Shown one piece after another: positions 12,400 through 24,751 of a DNA stretch of 64,000 nt. The DNA is from Chrysomallon squamiferum (taxonomy: Eukaryota > Mollusca > Gastropoda > Neomphalida > Peltospiridae), in contig CM022673.1 of the NCBI GenBank assembly GCA_012295275.1, positions 12,930,288-12,994,287 on the forward strand, read 5' to 3'. The position numbers were made by a program, and so were the translations under genes. The notes beneath the pieces are model-generated. The model did no database searches. It saw nothing but the letters and a program-made list of their open reading frames with translations, and was not told the DNA's origin. The stretch's first letter is position 1. Each line of letters opens with the position of its first letter.

Positions 12400-14096
12400 A
12401 TGAAAAAGTGGAAAATTCAAAGTGTTAAGACTATGTTTTTCACTGCATTTTTCTTTACTTTTTGTTTTGTCCTGCTGCTAAATGTGATGATACATCAGCT
12501 CTCCACTGATGCTACAGATACTGATGTAAATGAATATTCTGTGAACCAAAAAAATCTGCGCCAGCTTATGGGACCAGGACTCCAAAATTCTGATGAAAAT
12601 TACATTGAATCGCAAGGACCTGATCGAAAACCTAAAGCTGCAAATGAATATGTATCGAACAGCAATAAAGAAAAAGAAGATTATTCTCCAAATGATGCAT
12701 ATCCTATAGAGTTAGAAGAGAAAATGGAACCAGAAGATGGAAAAAGTGATGATGTTCTACTTAATAATGATAAGAAGAATGAAAAACAGGTGGTGAAAAT
12801 GCACATGAATGAGGAGAGTAAACAAATAATCCAAGATGATGATTTTGACAGTGATGAGGATGACAGTTATGATGATGAAGCTAAAAATGAACCCAAAGGT
12901 GTCACTGCAGAATGTGTTCAGAATAAAAATGATATACCTATCCCACTTCATCAGAAACAAAGCACAATAAAAGATATTGTAGTAGATGGACTGTATTGGT
13001 CAGATGAAGTAGAAAAACTTGTTCCTAAAGGTAATTATAATTTACAGTACCTAAAAGTTATTGTTCTTGTGTCAGTAATGATGCTCTGGGTTATTATTTT
13101 CATACATTTTCAAACACACTTATCCAAATGATCTAGTTTTCAGAGACTAGTATGTTATAAAAATCTAAAATGCAGCTGGAACTAATTGTGTTTCCAAAGC
13201 AGAGGTTTAAAAAAATAATAATAATAATTTAAATAAAAAAATGTTGTAATAGTAATAAATGTACATTAAAAACAACTATGAGGTTACAGTAAAAAATACT
13301 CTGTGCAGAAACAGGGTTCTGTTCATACTTTTTCAATTAAGGGATTTTTTTTTTCTTTCTTTTTTTATGATTTTTTTATGTATGAAATAATTTTCAGATA
13401 TACTTTATAATTTTTGGGTTGTTGTCTTTTGTTGTTACTTAGACCTATTGGTAAATTTTAGATAAAATATAATTATTTATTAGAAAATTAATATAAAATT
13501 AAAAATTAAAAGGTATAGAACAAGAATAATTACATAAAGTAAAGGACAACATTGTGTATGATTAAAAAGATATCACATTATTCAGGGATTAGCCGATGAC
13601 TAAGAATACTGTAATATAATTTGGATTTAAAGAAATGACTCATTTTCATTTATAGTACTAGAAATTTTGGGAAGTATCTATGAATTAGAGGGAACAATCG
13701 AACAATTGTTCTTTATCTGTAAAGTGCAGTGCAGTGTTATACCTTTGTTTTGCAGTGTTAATTAAATTCTGACTTTATTATACAAGGATATATAGGATAT
13801 AGTTCATAATATCTTTTATTAGCATATATGTGTATATAAAATAATTTATTATTATTATTTGTAAATATTTACAGAAAGAAACAGGTAATTTAACACACAT
13901 GTTTGTAATATAATATTATTTTTAATTTCATTTAAAATATTATATGCAATAACTTATAGTTATATACCTAAATTACTTAACATTCTAGCTTATATTTATC
14001 GGTATGAAAATAAAAAGAAGGAGTTATTAAACCTCAATGCAGGCCATCTCACCAACCTTAGCAAAAAAAAAATATATATAGATATGATTATTATTA

Positions 14097-14170
<74 letters not shown>

Positions 14171-17100
14171 ATAAAGAAAGAAAGAATAAAAGAACAGCTC
14201 TCAAATTATTTGACGTAGTCTTCAAATTAAACTCAGGTATCAAAGAATTGGCATTGCCATAGCAACAGTGTGTTCTACTTTTACACTGCAGGTGACATTT
14301 TAATTAAGATGGAAGTGAGGTCTTGGGATTTGAGGCAGCCAACCAATAAAGATAATCTACAAGTACAACCATACGAACAACTTGATCTTTTCTTATCTCT
14401 GTTGCTGATATACTAAAGTAGACTGAACTCATTTTAAACATGCTGCTTTCACATTATGCTTAACATGTCAAGTGCACGTGCAAACATGTCTACTGAAACA
14501 TCTTCAAGCACTTTTCAGCAGCTGAGTATTGCTCAGATGTTTGATTATGTCTCTAGTTATATGAATATTCTGTGTTTTTTCTTCTAAAAACTATTTAAAC
14601 AGAAACTGCTTTATTTATAAACTTTAAGAGTTTTCATTGATTATCATGAGATGATTCCACCTTCATGGTCACAGCAGTCAACCATGATTTTTAAAATCAC
14701 TTTCCAACAGAAAAGGAAGTATTTTTTAATAAAATGAATAAATAAATAATAAATAAATAAGAAAATAAAACAACTTCTTTTTCTAGAATTAAAATACAAA
14801 TATTTTCACTCAGTTAAATTATGAATTAAAAAATCTGCTTTCAGATTGTTTAGACAGTCTCATATTTATTTATAAATATTGGATTTTAACAAATGCTCAA
14901 AGGATTATTTTTAATATTAGTGAGATATTTGGAATGTGTTATGAATTTCTCATTTGTAGTGATTTAGTCTTCAATAATGTACAAATGTTCAGATGAGCAG
15001 CAGTGCCTAGGAGATGGTCAGAAAGATATTAATTTTTTTATTTTTTTATTGTTCACTATTGGAATTATATTAACTAAAAATTTGCAAGGAAAAGATAATT
15101 TTTTAATTATTGATTTGTATTTATTTTGTGTTGATTTCCCCCTCAGTATTCTAAATTACATGGATGTTTGAAATATAATAGAATGTAATACAGACAAACC
15201 CCTAAATTGTTGAATAAATAAGAAATGTACAAAGAAGTGTGTTCTTTACATGAATCCTTTACCAAATGAATCACTTGAAGAATTTTGATAACGACAGATA
15301 AGTTCAAACTCAATGTGCATTTCCCACAAATTAAAGGAAAATTTAAAAAAAAAAATTATAAAATATTTTTAGTCATAAAAGGAATATGAAACGATTTATG
15401 AGTTTATAGATTTGTAGATCAAACAGATAGGTGTACTGTTCATCTCTTAAGTTACCAAGAGCTTCTCCACACTAAATTAAGTGTTTGAAGAGGTTGGTAC
15501 TTTCAGTACAGGTACTTAATATTATTATAGGCACAACATTCAAAGAAATACTGCTGTATAAGTAGCCCCAAATGGAGAAGTAATAGGAACAAACTCTTTC
15601 TTTATAAAATATTTGTAAAAAAAATTTAAATTGTTTTTTTTTATAAAAAGGTACATCAATAATAATTTATCTTTTGCATCTAATTATTATAAAAATAAAT
15701 ATTTGTTTTTCATCTTTGGTAGAGATGATAGATATTTTCTGGTTTTTAGCAATAGTCATTAATTTCAGGGCCAAGTTTGAGGAAATGGTTCCAAGGAAAA
15801 ATTTAATGTATACTAAGAATTAAATTCCACAAATTACCTTTAAAATTTTCTTTTCAAGCTAGATGTTTCATAAGATCAAGAGGAAAGGGGAAAAAATTAG
15901 AAATATAAATAAACTGACCAATACAATTTATAATTTTTTGGTTTTTTGTTCCGTTTTTGTAGTTACAAAATAACAAAACTGGCTTACACAGTTATTAACA
16001 ATTTGTTGAAGAGAATGTATGGTAGTATAAAACTGTCTTCTACCATATATTATGAATGTGGAGTGGCTTTGGAATTTTATACCTTACAGAGTTGTCTCCT
16101 ATTTTTATTTATATCCGTAATGTTTGTTAAGAAAGAATTAAAACAGATCCTGTGTAGCATCCTTATTACTAGAATGTCAACGCCAGTTTTTTCAAAGTTG
16201 TAAAAAGGTACATGTAAAAATGTCAGTATTGGAATGGCTTTAAATCATATTTGACATACATTATTTTTATTATTATTTTTAATTTTTTTTTTAGGAATGT
16301 CTAAAAATGAGGCATTAAAATGGATTAAGGTTGTTCGAGAAGGAAAAGTTAGTGAACTTTTGCCACCGTCTTGGGATCGTTGTGGAAGGCTAAAGAATGG
16401 TTTTGTAGTGATGACAAATGGAGTTAAACTCTGTGCAAGATATCGTCACCCCTATAACAAAATGGTGCTAGGTATATGATCTGTTGCTTTTCTGTGTTTC
16501 AGTAACATTGTCAGTTTGATTTTCTTTTTTTCTTTTTTTCTTCTTTTTTCTTCTGTTAAACTTTGCATCAACTTCTATTAATGAATTTAAAATAAGTAAA
16601 ATGTTGTGGTGGCATATTGCAAACAACAAAACAAAAACACAAACAGGGGTAATAACATCAAAATACTTTCAGTACTTTTTTAATATAACAGAAAAAAATT
16701 CAGAATTAAACTATTAGGTTGGAAATATGTGTATGTTTTATTTAATGGAGTAAAATAAGAAATTAGCATAGGCATTTCTTTTCCATAACCAGCATGGGAT
16801 CTTTTTTGTTTACTGAATGTTATCATGCTTATTTTCATTTATTATTGTTATTATTATTTAATTATTATAATATACAAGTTATTAACATTATGATAGTTAC
16901 TGTCATGATATTTAATTTCCTTTTTTTTTATCATTATTGTTTTCAATTAGGTGAAGTGATGTCTTTTTATTTATCATTGATGCTGAAGATGGATAATGTG
17001 CCTGCTGCTCTTTTATCAAAGGTTAATGAAAGTTCATTTCAGTGGAAAGGAGTTGAACCCAAATCATTGGGCTGGGAAAACAGCCGATATGTAGCTCTGA

Positions 17101-17384
17101 TTCAATGGATAGATAACTTAGATTTCCATTTGTAAGTAACAAAATAATATTTTATTTAAATATGAACATAAATAAATAAGAAGAAATTTTCTCAGTGAAA
17201 TTATGAACACGCTACGAAATGAATAATGGCAGCTCTCTATGGTTTTTATATGTTGTCCTGGTTTATTATTAACAAAGGTGATCTCCATAAAAGGAAAAAA
17301 GAAAATAAAGTTATCTTTAAGAAATAATAAATTGTATAATTTACAAGCCAGGTGTATATGTTAAATTTATAAATTTATAATCTA

Positions 17385-17445
<61 letters not shown>

Positions 17446-20400
17446 TTTACTTATTTGTTTTTTGTCTAGTTTTTACTTTTCTTACCTAAGCAGTTTTAGA
17501 GATCTGAAAATTAAAATGTTTAAAATTTTATTAATTTAAAAATGTTACATTTTAAATTAATGATCAGTGAACTTTTCTATTTTATTGTATAATTCTATAA
17601 TGCAACTATCACATTTTAATATAATTTATTATACCACTCCTTATCTCAGCTTATGTCACAGAATTCATTACAAGCCTGAGGTTAAAATTATAATGAAATT
17701 TGTCTGTACTACTATAAAATTTTATTAATACTATTTAAGATTGAAAAAAAATGAATTTTACTTCTTTTTGTTTTCAGTTCTCATGTAAGAATACCTGCCT
17801 TGTTGTTTGATATGTACAACACTAGCCGGGCTTTAGATTGTAAAGAAATAGTGAAATATAAACTGTCCCCTAAAACTATTGTTGATATTATACAGTGGGG
17901 AAGCATGGTTGTTTTTGATTATCTCACAGGAAATTATGACAGGTAAGTTTAATTTATTTCTTTCCTCTGTAAATTTAAGAATTAAAATTGGTGACAATGA
18001 CAATGGGAACATGTTTATATGTATGTATCTGTTAGGTTTATATTTTGAAATACTCTGAAAACACCATTTGTTAGAATAGTACTACATCCATCTAGTAATT
18101 TTATTAATATATTAAACTAAAATTATTGGTTGTGGCTTGTTGTTTGTTGTGTTTTTAAATATTTATAAATAATAGATAATCCTTTTTTGTGAGGTCTTTG
18201 CTGAATCATAAAATTAAAATTAAAGAAAATTTTAATGTAACTACTGAATTTAATCATAATTTGTATTTACTAACTGTAACAAAATCTAAAGGAGTGACAC
18301 ATCATTAACTCATTGTTTCACAGAGTACAGATTTCCCATTTTCCTTTTAGACGCAGATTTAAATTAAATATAATCTTGATTGAAAAATCAATTATCTGAT
18401 CTAAAAAAAAAAAAAACCTAAAAAAAACTGTCTTGTTGCACTGAATGCTTTAAAACAAACTTTTATAATGCCTTGTGAAAATAAGACAAATAGCTTTAAT
18501 GCTAAAAGTAAATATTCAGTAACTTACCTTAAAAAGAGAGCCAGCATCTTCTGGACATTGTTCCAGTAATAAATGAGAGTCTGTTCAGTTACTTTGAGTT
18601 AATAACCTGGTTATACGGAAATACACTTCTGTGCAAAGAGACAACTCATGATTAGATTGAAGACCACCACAGGCAGTATAATCCATTAGATAATGTCTGT
18701 CAGTGAGAATCCCAATTGACAAAATTACTTTCTCTATGATAAAAATTAGTATTTGCCCTTTCTCAAAATTTAATTTGAGTTTTGCAGGAATATTTTTTAA
18801 AACATATTTCCTTTTAATAATTATTATTTTCCATTTATTTTTCATTTATAAGCATATATAGAAATAAACTTGTATTTATTCAGCTATTTCTTTTTTCCCT
18901 TTTTCTATTTTATTATTATTATTAATATTATTATTAATTGTCTTCTTAATTTTTACACATTTATGGTTATAAAATGGTTGTTGAGGTGTGCTATGTCAGT
19001 TGATTGTTCATTTCAGGTTATTTCATAAATTTATTATTTATAATTTGAAAATAAATCAAACATTATATTTTATATAGTAATATTTTTAATTTTAATTTTA
19101 TTATATATGTTTATGAAACATAAAATATAAAACTTGATTAAAATAACAAAAATTAAACCAAATCTCTGGAAGTTAATGTGAGATTTAAAGGCTTGCTCCT
19201 TTCACTAAATCTTTAACTATACTTATTTATTTAAACACATAAATGTTTTATTGTTATTGTTGTATTTCTTTTTTTGTCTTAAAAAAAGTATCCAACATAT
19301 CAAAATAAGCAAAACCTTTTCGTTAAAAGACTTCATGATGTTAACTGTGTACAAGTATTTACTTAGAACTTAAAAAGAACATGAAGATTTACTATTGATG
19401 ATCTTATTTCTTGGATAACACATCATCATTAAATTTAGCTTTTCGTTGAGAAGATCAATCATTTCCATCCAAGAAACTAATTATGAATTCTAATACAATT
19501 TCCAGTTGCTGTCTACACATAAAATAATTATCTTTGTTCACTCTAATGCTTCCAAGGTTGTGGTAACTGACCATCTGAATTAGTGTGGCTCTCTAAATAA
19601 CTACAATCAATTTTGTCATCTCTACAGATACTCATACATTAATTAACAAGATTTACCACCTCACATCATTTACTTAATACCAACAAAGGCCAACTTTTGT
19701 GAATGAAGTGAAAATGAGGTTGTATGTCTGCTTGGTTAGTACAGACAGGCTTCTTTATGTATTGTTAATGCAGAAAGGAAAGTGGTAGCATTTTCAAAAG
19801 AATCTGATGACGACAATAAAAACAGTAATAATGAAATTGAATGTGATGATGATTGTGATATGTCAAATATTCAAACAAATTTGATTTTATTTGCAATTAT
19901 ACTTGGATAGCCTTAAGGTGTGCTTGTATATATTTAAAACTCCAAAAGGTTTTAAAACAAATTGCAACATTTTGTTTAAAGAAAATTGAACATTAAAAAA
20001 TTCTGCTGCAGATTAAGAATCTAGTTATTTATTAATAAAAGACAATATATATAACTGATAAAACTACTTTGCCAGACTTTTATCCATGTCATTGTATCAG
20101 TACAAATAATGTTTTTTTTCTTCTTTTTTTTCACATAATTATATAAATATATTTCGTTTTCTTTATAGAGTTGCAAGCATGCAGGATGGAGCAGATGAAC
20201 AAAAGTCACAGTCAGTGATTCAGGAAAACATTCGAAACTTGCGGAAGTCAACAACAACAGGCAAGTTCTGGCTAATAGACAATGAGAGTGGATTGCTGGA
20301 TGCTTATGAACTTCTGTACGCCAGTTTTGAATATGGTGAGCGATTTGTGCAGTACCATTTGAGGATGCTGAAAACAATGTGCATATTTCAGCGGTCTCTT

Positions 20401-20595
20401 GTGGAGGCTGTGAAAAAACTTCAAAAGAGTGAATATCCTCACCATGTGCTAGAATCATATGTTAGAAAACACGAACCTCATTATGACAGTGTGCCAAGGG
20501 ATCAAACACTCGGTATGTTTCGTAAAATGTTTAAGGAAAGGCTTACACATGTAACCAATTGGATTAATGAATGTGAATCGCGTGCTAAGAGGTAA
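12400..20595 (+). CDS. FJX1: Four-jointed/FJX1-like Golgi kinase
   Basis: Five coding exons join in phase: 12400-13030, 16295-16471, 16951-17131, 17778-17942 and 20169-20595, giving 526 residues. The start ATG is preceded by an in-frame TAA nine bases upstream. Residues about 11-31 form one hydrophobic segment, a type II signal anchor. A poorly conserved acidic stem (about 100-165) follows, then the kinase domain. Recognisable family features are LYWSDEVEKLVP, the DRCGRL region, FDYLTGNYDR and the metal-site motif Asp422-Asn423-Glu424 in FWLIDNESG. A DNE motif at this position is essential in Drosophila Four-jointed, which phosphorylates Ser/Thr in Fat and Dachsous cadherin repeats in the Golgi to set planar polarity and Hippo-pathway growth. 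The stop codon overlaps a donor-like AG|GTAACA, so a longer isoform is possible (see 21766-21931). Human FJX1 has one coding exon, whereas this gene has five. Confidence 0.93.
14087..14168. repeat. (TTA)n microsatellite in four-jointed intron 1
   Basis: A nearly pure TTA/ATT triplet run with one or two interruptions, inside the intron between coding exons 1 and 2. Confidence 0.9.
17386..17445. repeat. (TTA)n microsatellite in four-jointed intron 3
   Basis: A pure TTA triplet run of about 60 bases between coding exons 3 and 4. Confidence 0.92.
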
Positions 20596-21765
20596 CAAAG
20601 AGTTTTCATTTAAATCACTTAATATCAATATTAAATTCCAAGTTACAAATGTTGGAATCTCAAATATATTACAAAAATAAATATCAAATAAAAAAGATAG
20701 TTACAATAAAATATATATATTGAGGTGTTAAAAAAATAATTATGGGAATTAATTAGGATCTTCATCACAGTTCTTCAGTTTAATAACGTTCTTATTCCAG
20801 AAAACAAAATATGCCATGGAAAGAACAATTAATCCTGAAATTATATAAAAATAATTGTTGAATATTAAATATTATAATCTAAACTTAATCTAGACATACC
20901 TCTACATTTTAATTCAGATCCTAAAGAAATTTAAAATTATATAAAAATAAATTAAAATCAGAACAATTCAGATGAAATTCAACCTAAAATAGTTTATATT
21001 TTTCAGTACAAACTTTTTAAATTTGGTTTTAAAAGATAACAATTGAAGTCTGAATAATAAGATAAATAATATTAAATTCCTAAAACACAGTAACTGAGAT
21101 TCCATTTCATTTACATCTACAGCGATCTGGTCCTAGTCACTGGCATATTTTATGATAAAAAAAACAAAGGAGAAACAAAAGGTGCCATGTAATTGAAATC
21201 CATCATTTGATCATTAGTCCCATCATTTTATGATACATAAAAAATCTTACATTGTCATTTTTCAGTTTTAATTTTTACTGTATAAATGATAATCATAAAT
21301 CCTCTTAGGGTTTTCTTTTTATAAATATTTGTCATAAATGGGACCATGGTTAAATTTTGCATTGGCAAAAGTTACTGATGCATTATTCTAAAAAAATTCT
21401 TTAAATATTTTTCTGTGATGTTTGAATGTAAAAGATCTTTTAGCCCAACATTTTTTAGAAATGTGGTGCAAATCAAATTTAACTTATCTTTTTTGTATGG
21501 TGTTTGAAGTTTATGAACTAATGCCAGCTTTAAAATTGTTATATTTTGTTTATATTTTATATTTTTATGTTCGTCTTAAAAAAAATATAAAGTAAATTTC
21601 ATACATTTATAAATATTTTATTCTTTAAACATGAAATGAATGTGAATTCAAAAACAAAGTCATTTAGTATATTAGCCAAGTTGATAAGTATGTTTTCATA
21701 TTCAGATTTTACTGTTTTTGCTGTTTTAATTTTTTATTGTCATTATTTTTTTCTCTTCCTAACAG

Positions 21766-21931
21766 ATTAAAAAAGAATGTAATGTTTTACATTAAGGATT
21801 TTAAATTGTTTCCTTTAACTGCTGTTATGACAGAATTTTTTTTGTTATTGTTTCATAAGTTGGGTTATTTTATTGTGTATTATTTTTCATTTCATTTTTC
21901 TTCATTTGAAAGAAAACAAAACTATATTTGA
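21766..21931 (+). CDS. Possible alternative last exon of four-jointed
   Basis: A strong acceptor (a long pyrimidine tract ending CTTCCTAACAG at 21755-21765) is followed by an open frame to TGA at 21929-21931. If the donor-like AG|GTAACA that overlaps the annotated stop (exon end 20591) is used, the phases match exactly (AG + A = Arg). The protein would then gain about 55 residues after ...ESRAKR, beginning LKKNVMFYIKDFK and containing a long hydrophobic, Phe/Leu-rich stretch. AATAAA lies 50 bases after the stop. The amino-acid content could equally be AT-rich chance sequence, and ending at 20595 already gives a complete family-length protein, so this is uncertain. Confidence 0.35.
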
Positions 21932-21980
21932 AAACTTTGAAAACAAATAATTATTTCTGTTTAAAATACTTGTTTGATTT

Positions 21981-21986
21981 AATAAA
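21981..21986 (+). terminator. Candidate poly(A) signal, AATAAA
   Basis: AATAAA followed 15 bases later by an 18-A tract (22002-22019). It fits as the 3' end of the possible alternative last exon of four-jointed. The templated A-run might also favour internal priming in cDNA, or be a retroposon tail. Many chance AATAAA hexamers occur in this AT-rich DNA. Confidence 0.35.
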
Positions 21987-23070
21987 GTTACTTGAATTTC
22001 TAAAAAAAAAAAAAAAAAACAAAAATATATACTCTGACATAAGTTCTTCAGGGTGTAAATGAGATTTTAACATCTACATTATATAATTTGATGGTTTATA
22101 ATTAATATATTTTATTCTATGTTCAGTCTTTTGTATTTATATTCTGATACTTTTTGTTGCAAATGACTTCATTGTTCACTTGTTAAATTGTTGTTACTGT
22201 TTATTAAACAATTCATCTGTTTTTATTGTCTGTTTTATTTAATAAAAATGTACAGCTGTAAATGAATTAAATGCTGAGTATAGCACTGGACAGTTATTTT
22301 AAAAAAGTCAACAACCAAAAAAAAAAAAAAAAAAAAAATAAATGAAATAAAAAACATAAAACAATCATAAATCAATAAAAATAGTTAACAAACAGTGAGC
22401 CAGTGATGGTTTAAAAGTTAATATTTGCTTCAAATCATATTTTTCTAATGATAAAACATCAGCATGAGATATTACATAGATATCTTCAGAAAAATCTGCA
22501 CTATAAAAGATCATAGTCCACCCAGTTATGGAGTAATGGTTGGAACTTGAGAAGACATACAGATCTTTATGATCAAAGCTGATTTTAACATAAAAGAATA
22601 TTTCATTATTACTTCGTATTGCCTTTTGAACAACATGAAAAATTCAGACTGATATATAAACAACTAGCTTTCCATTATGCATTTATTTTTTATTTTTACA
22701 ACGACAACTAATGCTCGCAATAAAATTGGGAAAAAAAAATTTCCATTTTATATTTTTTAGTCATTTATTTTATAATAAAACTAATTTAAAAAAAAAAATA
22801 AATAAATAAATAAAAAAGCTGCAAAATTGTAAAATAAATCTTAATAAAGTAAGAATCACTTGAACATTTTCAAACTGATACCTCAGTTGTACAGTCATTT
22901 TATAAAGAAAATAGTAACAGGTATGAACAAATAGCACTATGCAAAAAGAATGTTAAACATATATTACTTCTTTGCATTAAGATATTTTCTGAATTTTCTA
23001 TCAAATTATGATGGCAAGATAGAGTTCTCTGGAAAATCTGATGTACTGAAAACTGCTATATTACACTTCA

Positions 23071-23071
23071 A

Positions 23072-23104
<33 letters not shown>

Positions 23105-23135
23105 TACAGATAGAGAGAGAGAGAGAGAGAAAGAA
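23071..23135. repeat. Compound (TA)n(CA)n(GA)n microsatellite
   Basis: A TA run passes into ACAC and then into GAGA with short interruptions. It lies in the spacer after four-jointed. Confidence 0.9.
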
Positions 23136-23985
23136 AATCATAACAATAAACAAGTCATAAAAATTTTGAAAATAAAAAAAAGATTAAAATGCAGGAATGC
23201 TTAGAAGCTATGTTAATCATTAAAAATTTTAAAAACCAAAATGTTTAAAAAAGTTATTTACTTCCAAATAGTTATAAAAATGCAGTAAATATTTCTTACT
23301 ACTCAAAAACAAAAGCAATGTTCAATGAATGGTGGTATGAATAAAAAGTCTAAACATATGGAAACTAATTTACTATTTTTTTTTTTTCTAAATAAAAACC
23401 TTTTATAATAATAATAATAAAGAATACAATAATACAAAGCTAACAGGATGCTGCTATTAACCCTTTCCTTTTTAAAATTTTGTAAACTAAAATAGGAAAA
23501 AAATCCCTGTGAGCCAGCTACTTTGCTATGATTTACAGCTTATTTTACTTTAAAATTTCAGCATATAAAATGATATCATTAGACAACTGATGAGAGCTTA
23601 TATACCTTATTTAATGGTCATAATTAACTAAATGCAATTGCACTTAGGCTGAAATATAAAAGTAATTTCCAAACCTCCAACATGTACATATAAGATATTT
23701 TTTATTATCAAGGTACTCTGCCAGCTAAGTTTTCTGCATCACAATTGTCTGTCATAAAGAGTTCTTGCAAATTTCCTTCTCAACATCAAATTTCACTCAT
23801 TTCTTCAAAAAACTATTTTAATATTTTAGTAAAGAACTGGAACTAGGTACATTAGTCTTCAGGTAACAAATATAATTTCTTGTACATTGGAGAGATTGTT
23901 TCACTTCACATCCTCCAGGCTAACAATAAATTTCCATTCTTCTGAAAAATACAACAGTAAACAAGTATGCATACATAATACAGAC

Positions 23986-24021
23986 ACATACATACATACA
24001 TACATACATACATACATACAC
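23986..24021. repeat. (ACAT)n tetranucleotide microsatellite
   Basis: About nine copies of CATA/ACAT in the convergent spacer. The chance open frame through it reads as Tyr-Ile-His-Thr repeats and is not a gene. Confidence 0.9.
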
Positions 24022-24198
24022 ATAGACATACATTCAAAAGAACACATGCATTCATATATCAATTCATGCATAATAAATAAAAATAAAAAATAGTAATATT
24101 GTAAGGTGTGTCAAGTAATTTTTTAATCCTAGAATGAGAGAAAACACACTGCTTTCACAGTATGCAGTCTCTACAATTGTGAAAATTACCAGAGACAA

Positions 24199-24285
24199 AA
24201 AATAATAATAATAATAAAATAAAAATAAAATAAAATAAAATAAAATAAAATAAAATAAATAAATAAAATTAATAATAATAATAAT
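24199..24285. repeat. (AAT)n/(AAATA)n microsatellite
   Basis: AAT triplets run into about eight AAATA-type pentamers and back to AAT triplets, close to the 3' end of THYN1. Confidence 0.85.
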
Positions 24286-24751
24286 TAATTTTGTTTTTTT
24301 AAATTAAAAAAATTATAATATTGAATGAAACAAGAACAAAATTAATACGGAATTAAAAATTTTGGCACACTGAACTGTATGTTTTTTTGCTTGTGCTATC
24401 TTAACTGACACTATCTCTCACACAAAGAATAAATGAATGTTTAATGACATCCCAGCATGACAACCATTGTTCAGATTAGCTATTAGATGTCAAACAGAGG
24501 TATAAAATTTATTAATATAAAATCAAATATAAAATTAAATATAAATAATTTATAAATTTATAAAATTTAGAATAATTTACATGCAAAAACTGTTTATATT
24601 AAAAAACAATATGGACTTTATTACTTAAACAAAATACTAATAAGACTTTTTATAGTCTGATAATTAGTAAAATGATATAAAAAGTTCAAAACTGATCAAA
24701 TAATTTACATTTAGAAAAATACGATTTCTAAGATGTTATCAATAAGATTTT

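Larger units (their letters stand above)
20596..24751. other. Convergent spacer, four-jointed and THYN1
   Basis: The region lies between two tail-to-tail genes and should hold both 3' UTRs. It is AT-rich, with A-tracts at 22002-22019 and about 22317-22338 and several microsatellites. AATAAA-like hexamers are too frequent here to assign cleavage sites, apart from the candidate at 21981. No independent gene was recognised. Confidence 0.6.

Noticed and set aside
12757-12960. 67-residue open frame on the minus strand
   Set aside because: It is the reverse of the acidic Asp/Glu-rich stem of four-jointed, which reads as Ile/Phe-rich sequence on the other strand.
13031-13131. Continuation of the first four-jointed exon to a stop at 13131
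   Set aside because: The family alignment breaks exactly at AAAG|GTAATT (13030) and resumes at 16295 in phase, so this is intron sequence.
20021-20458. 145-residue open frame on the minus strand
   Set aside because: It is antisense to the conserved last exon of four-jointed; the translation runs into a poly-Lys and low-complexity end and matches no family I know.
23887-24093. Open frame with Tyr-Ile-His-Thr repeats
   Set aside because: Simple consequence of the ACAT microsatellite.
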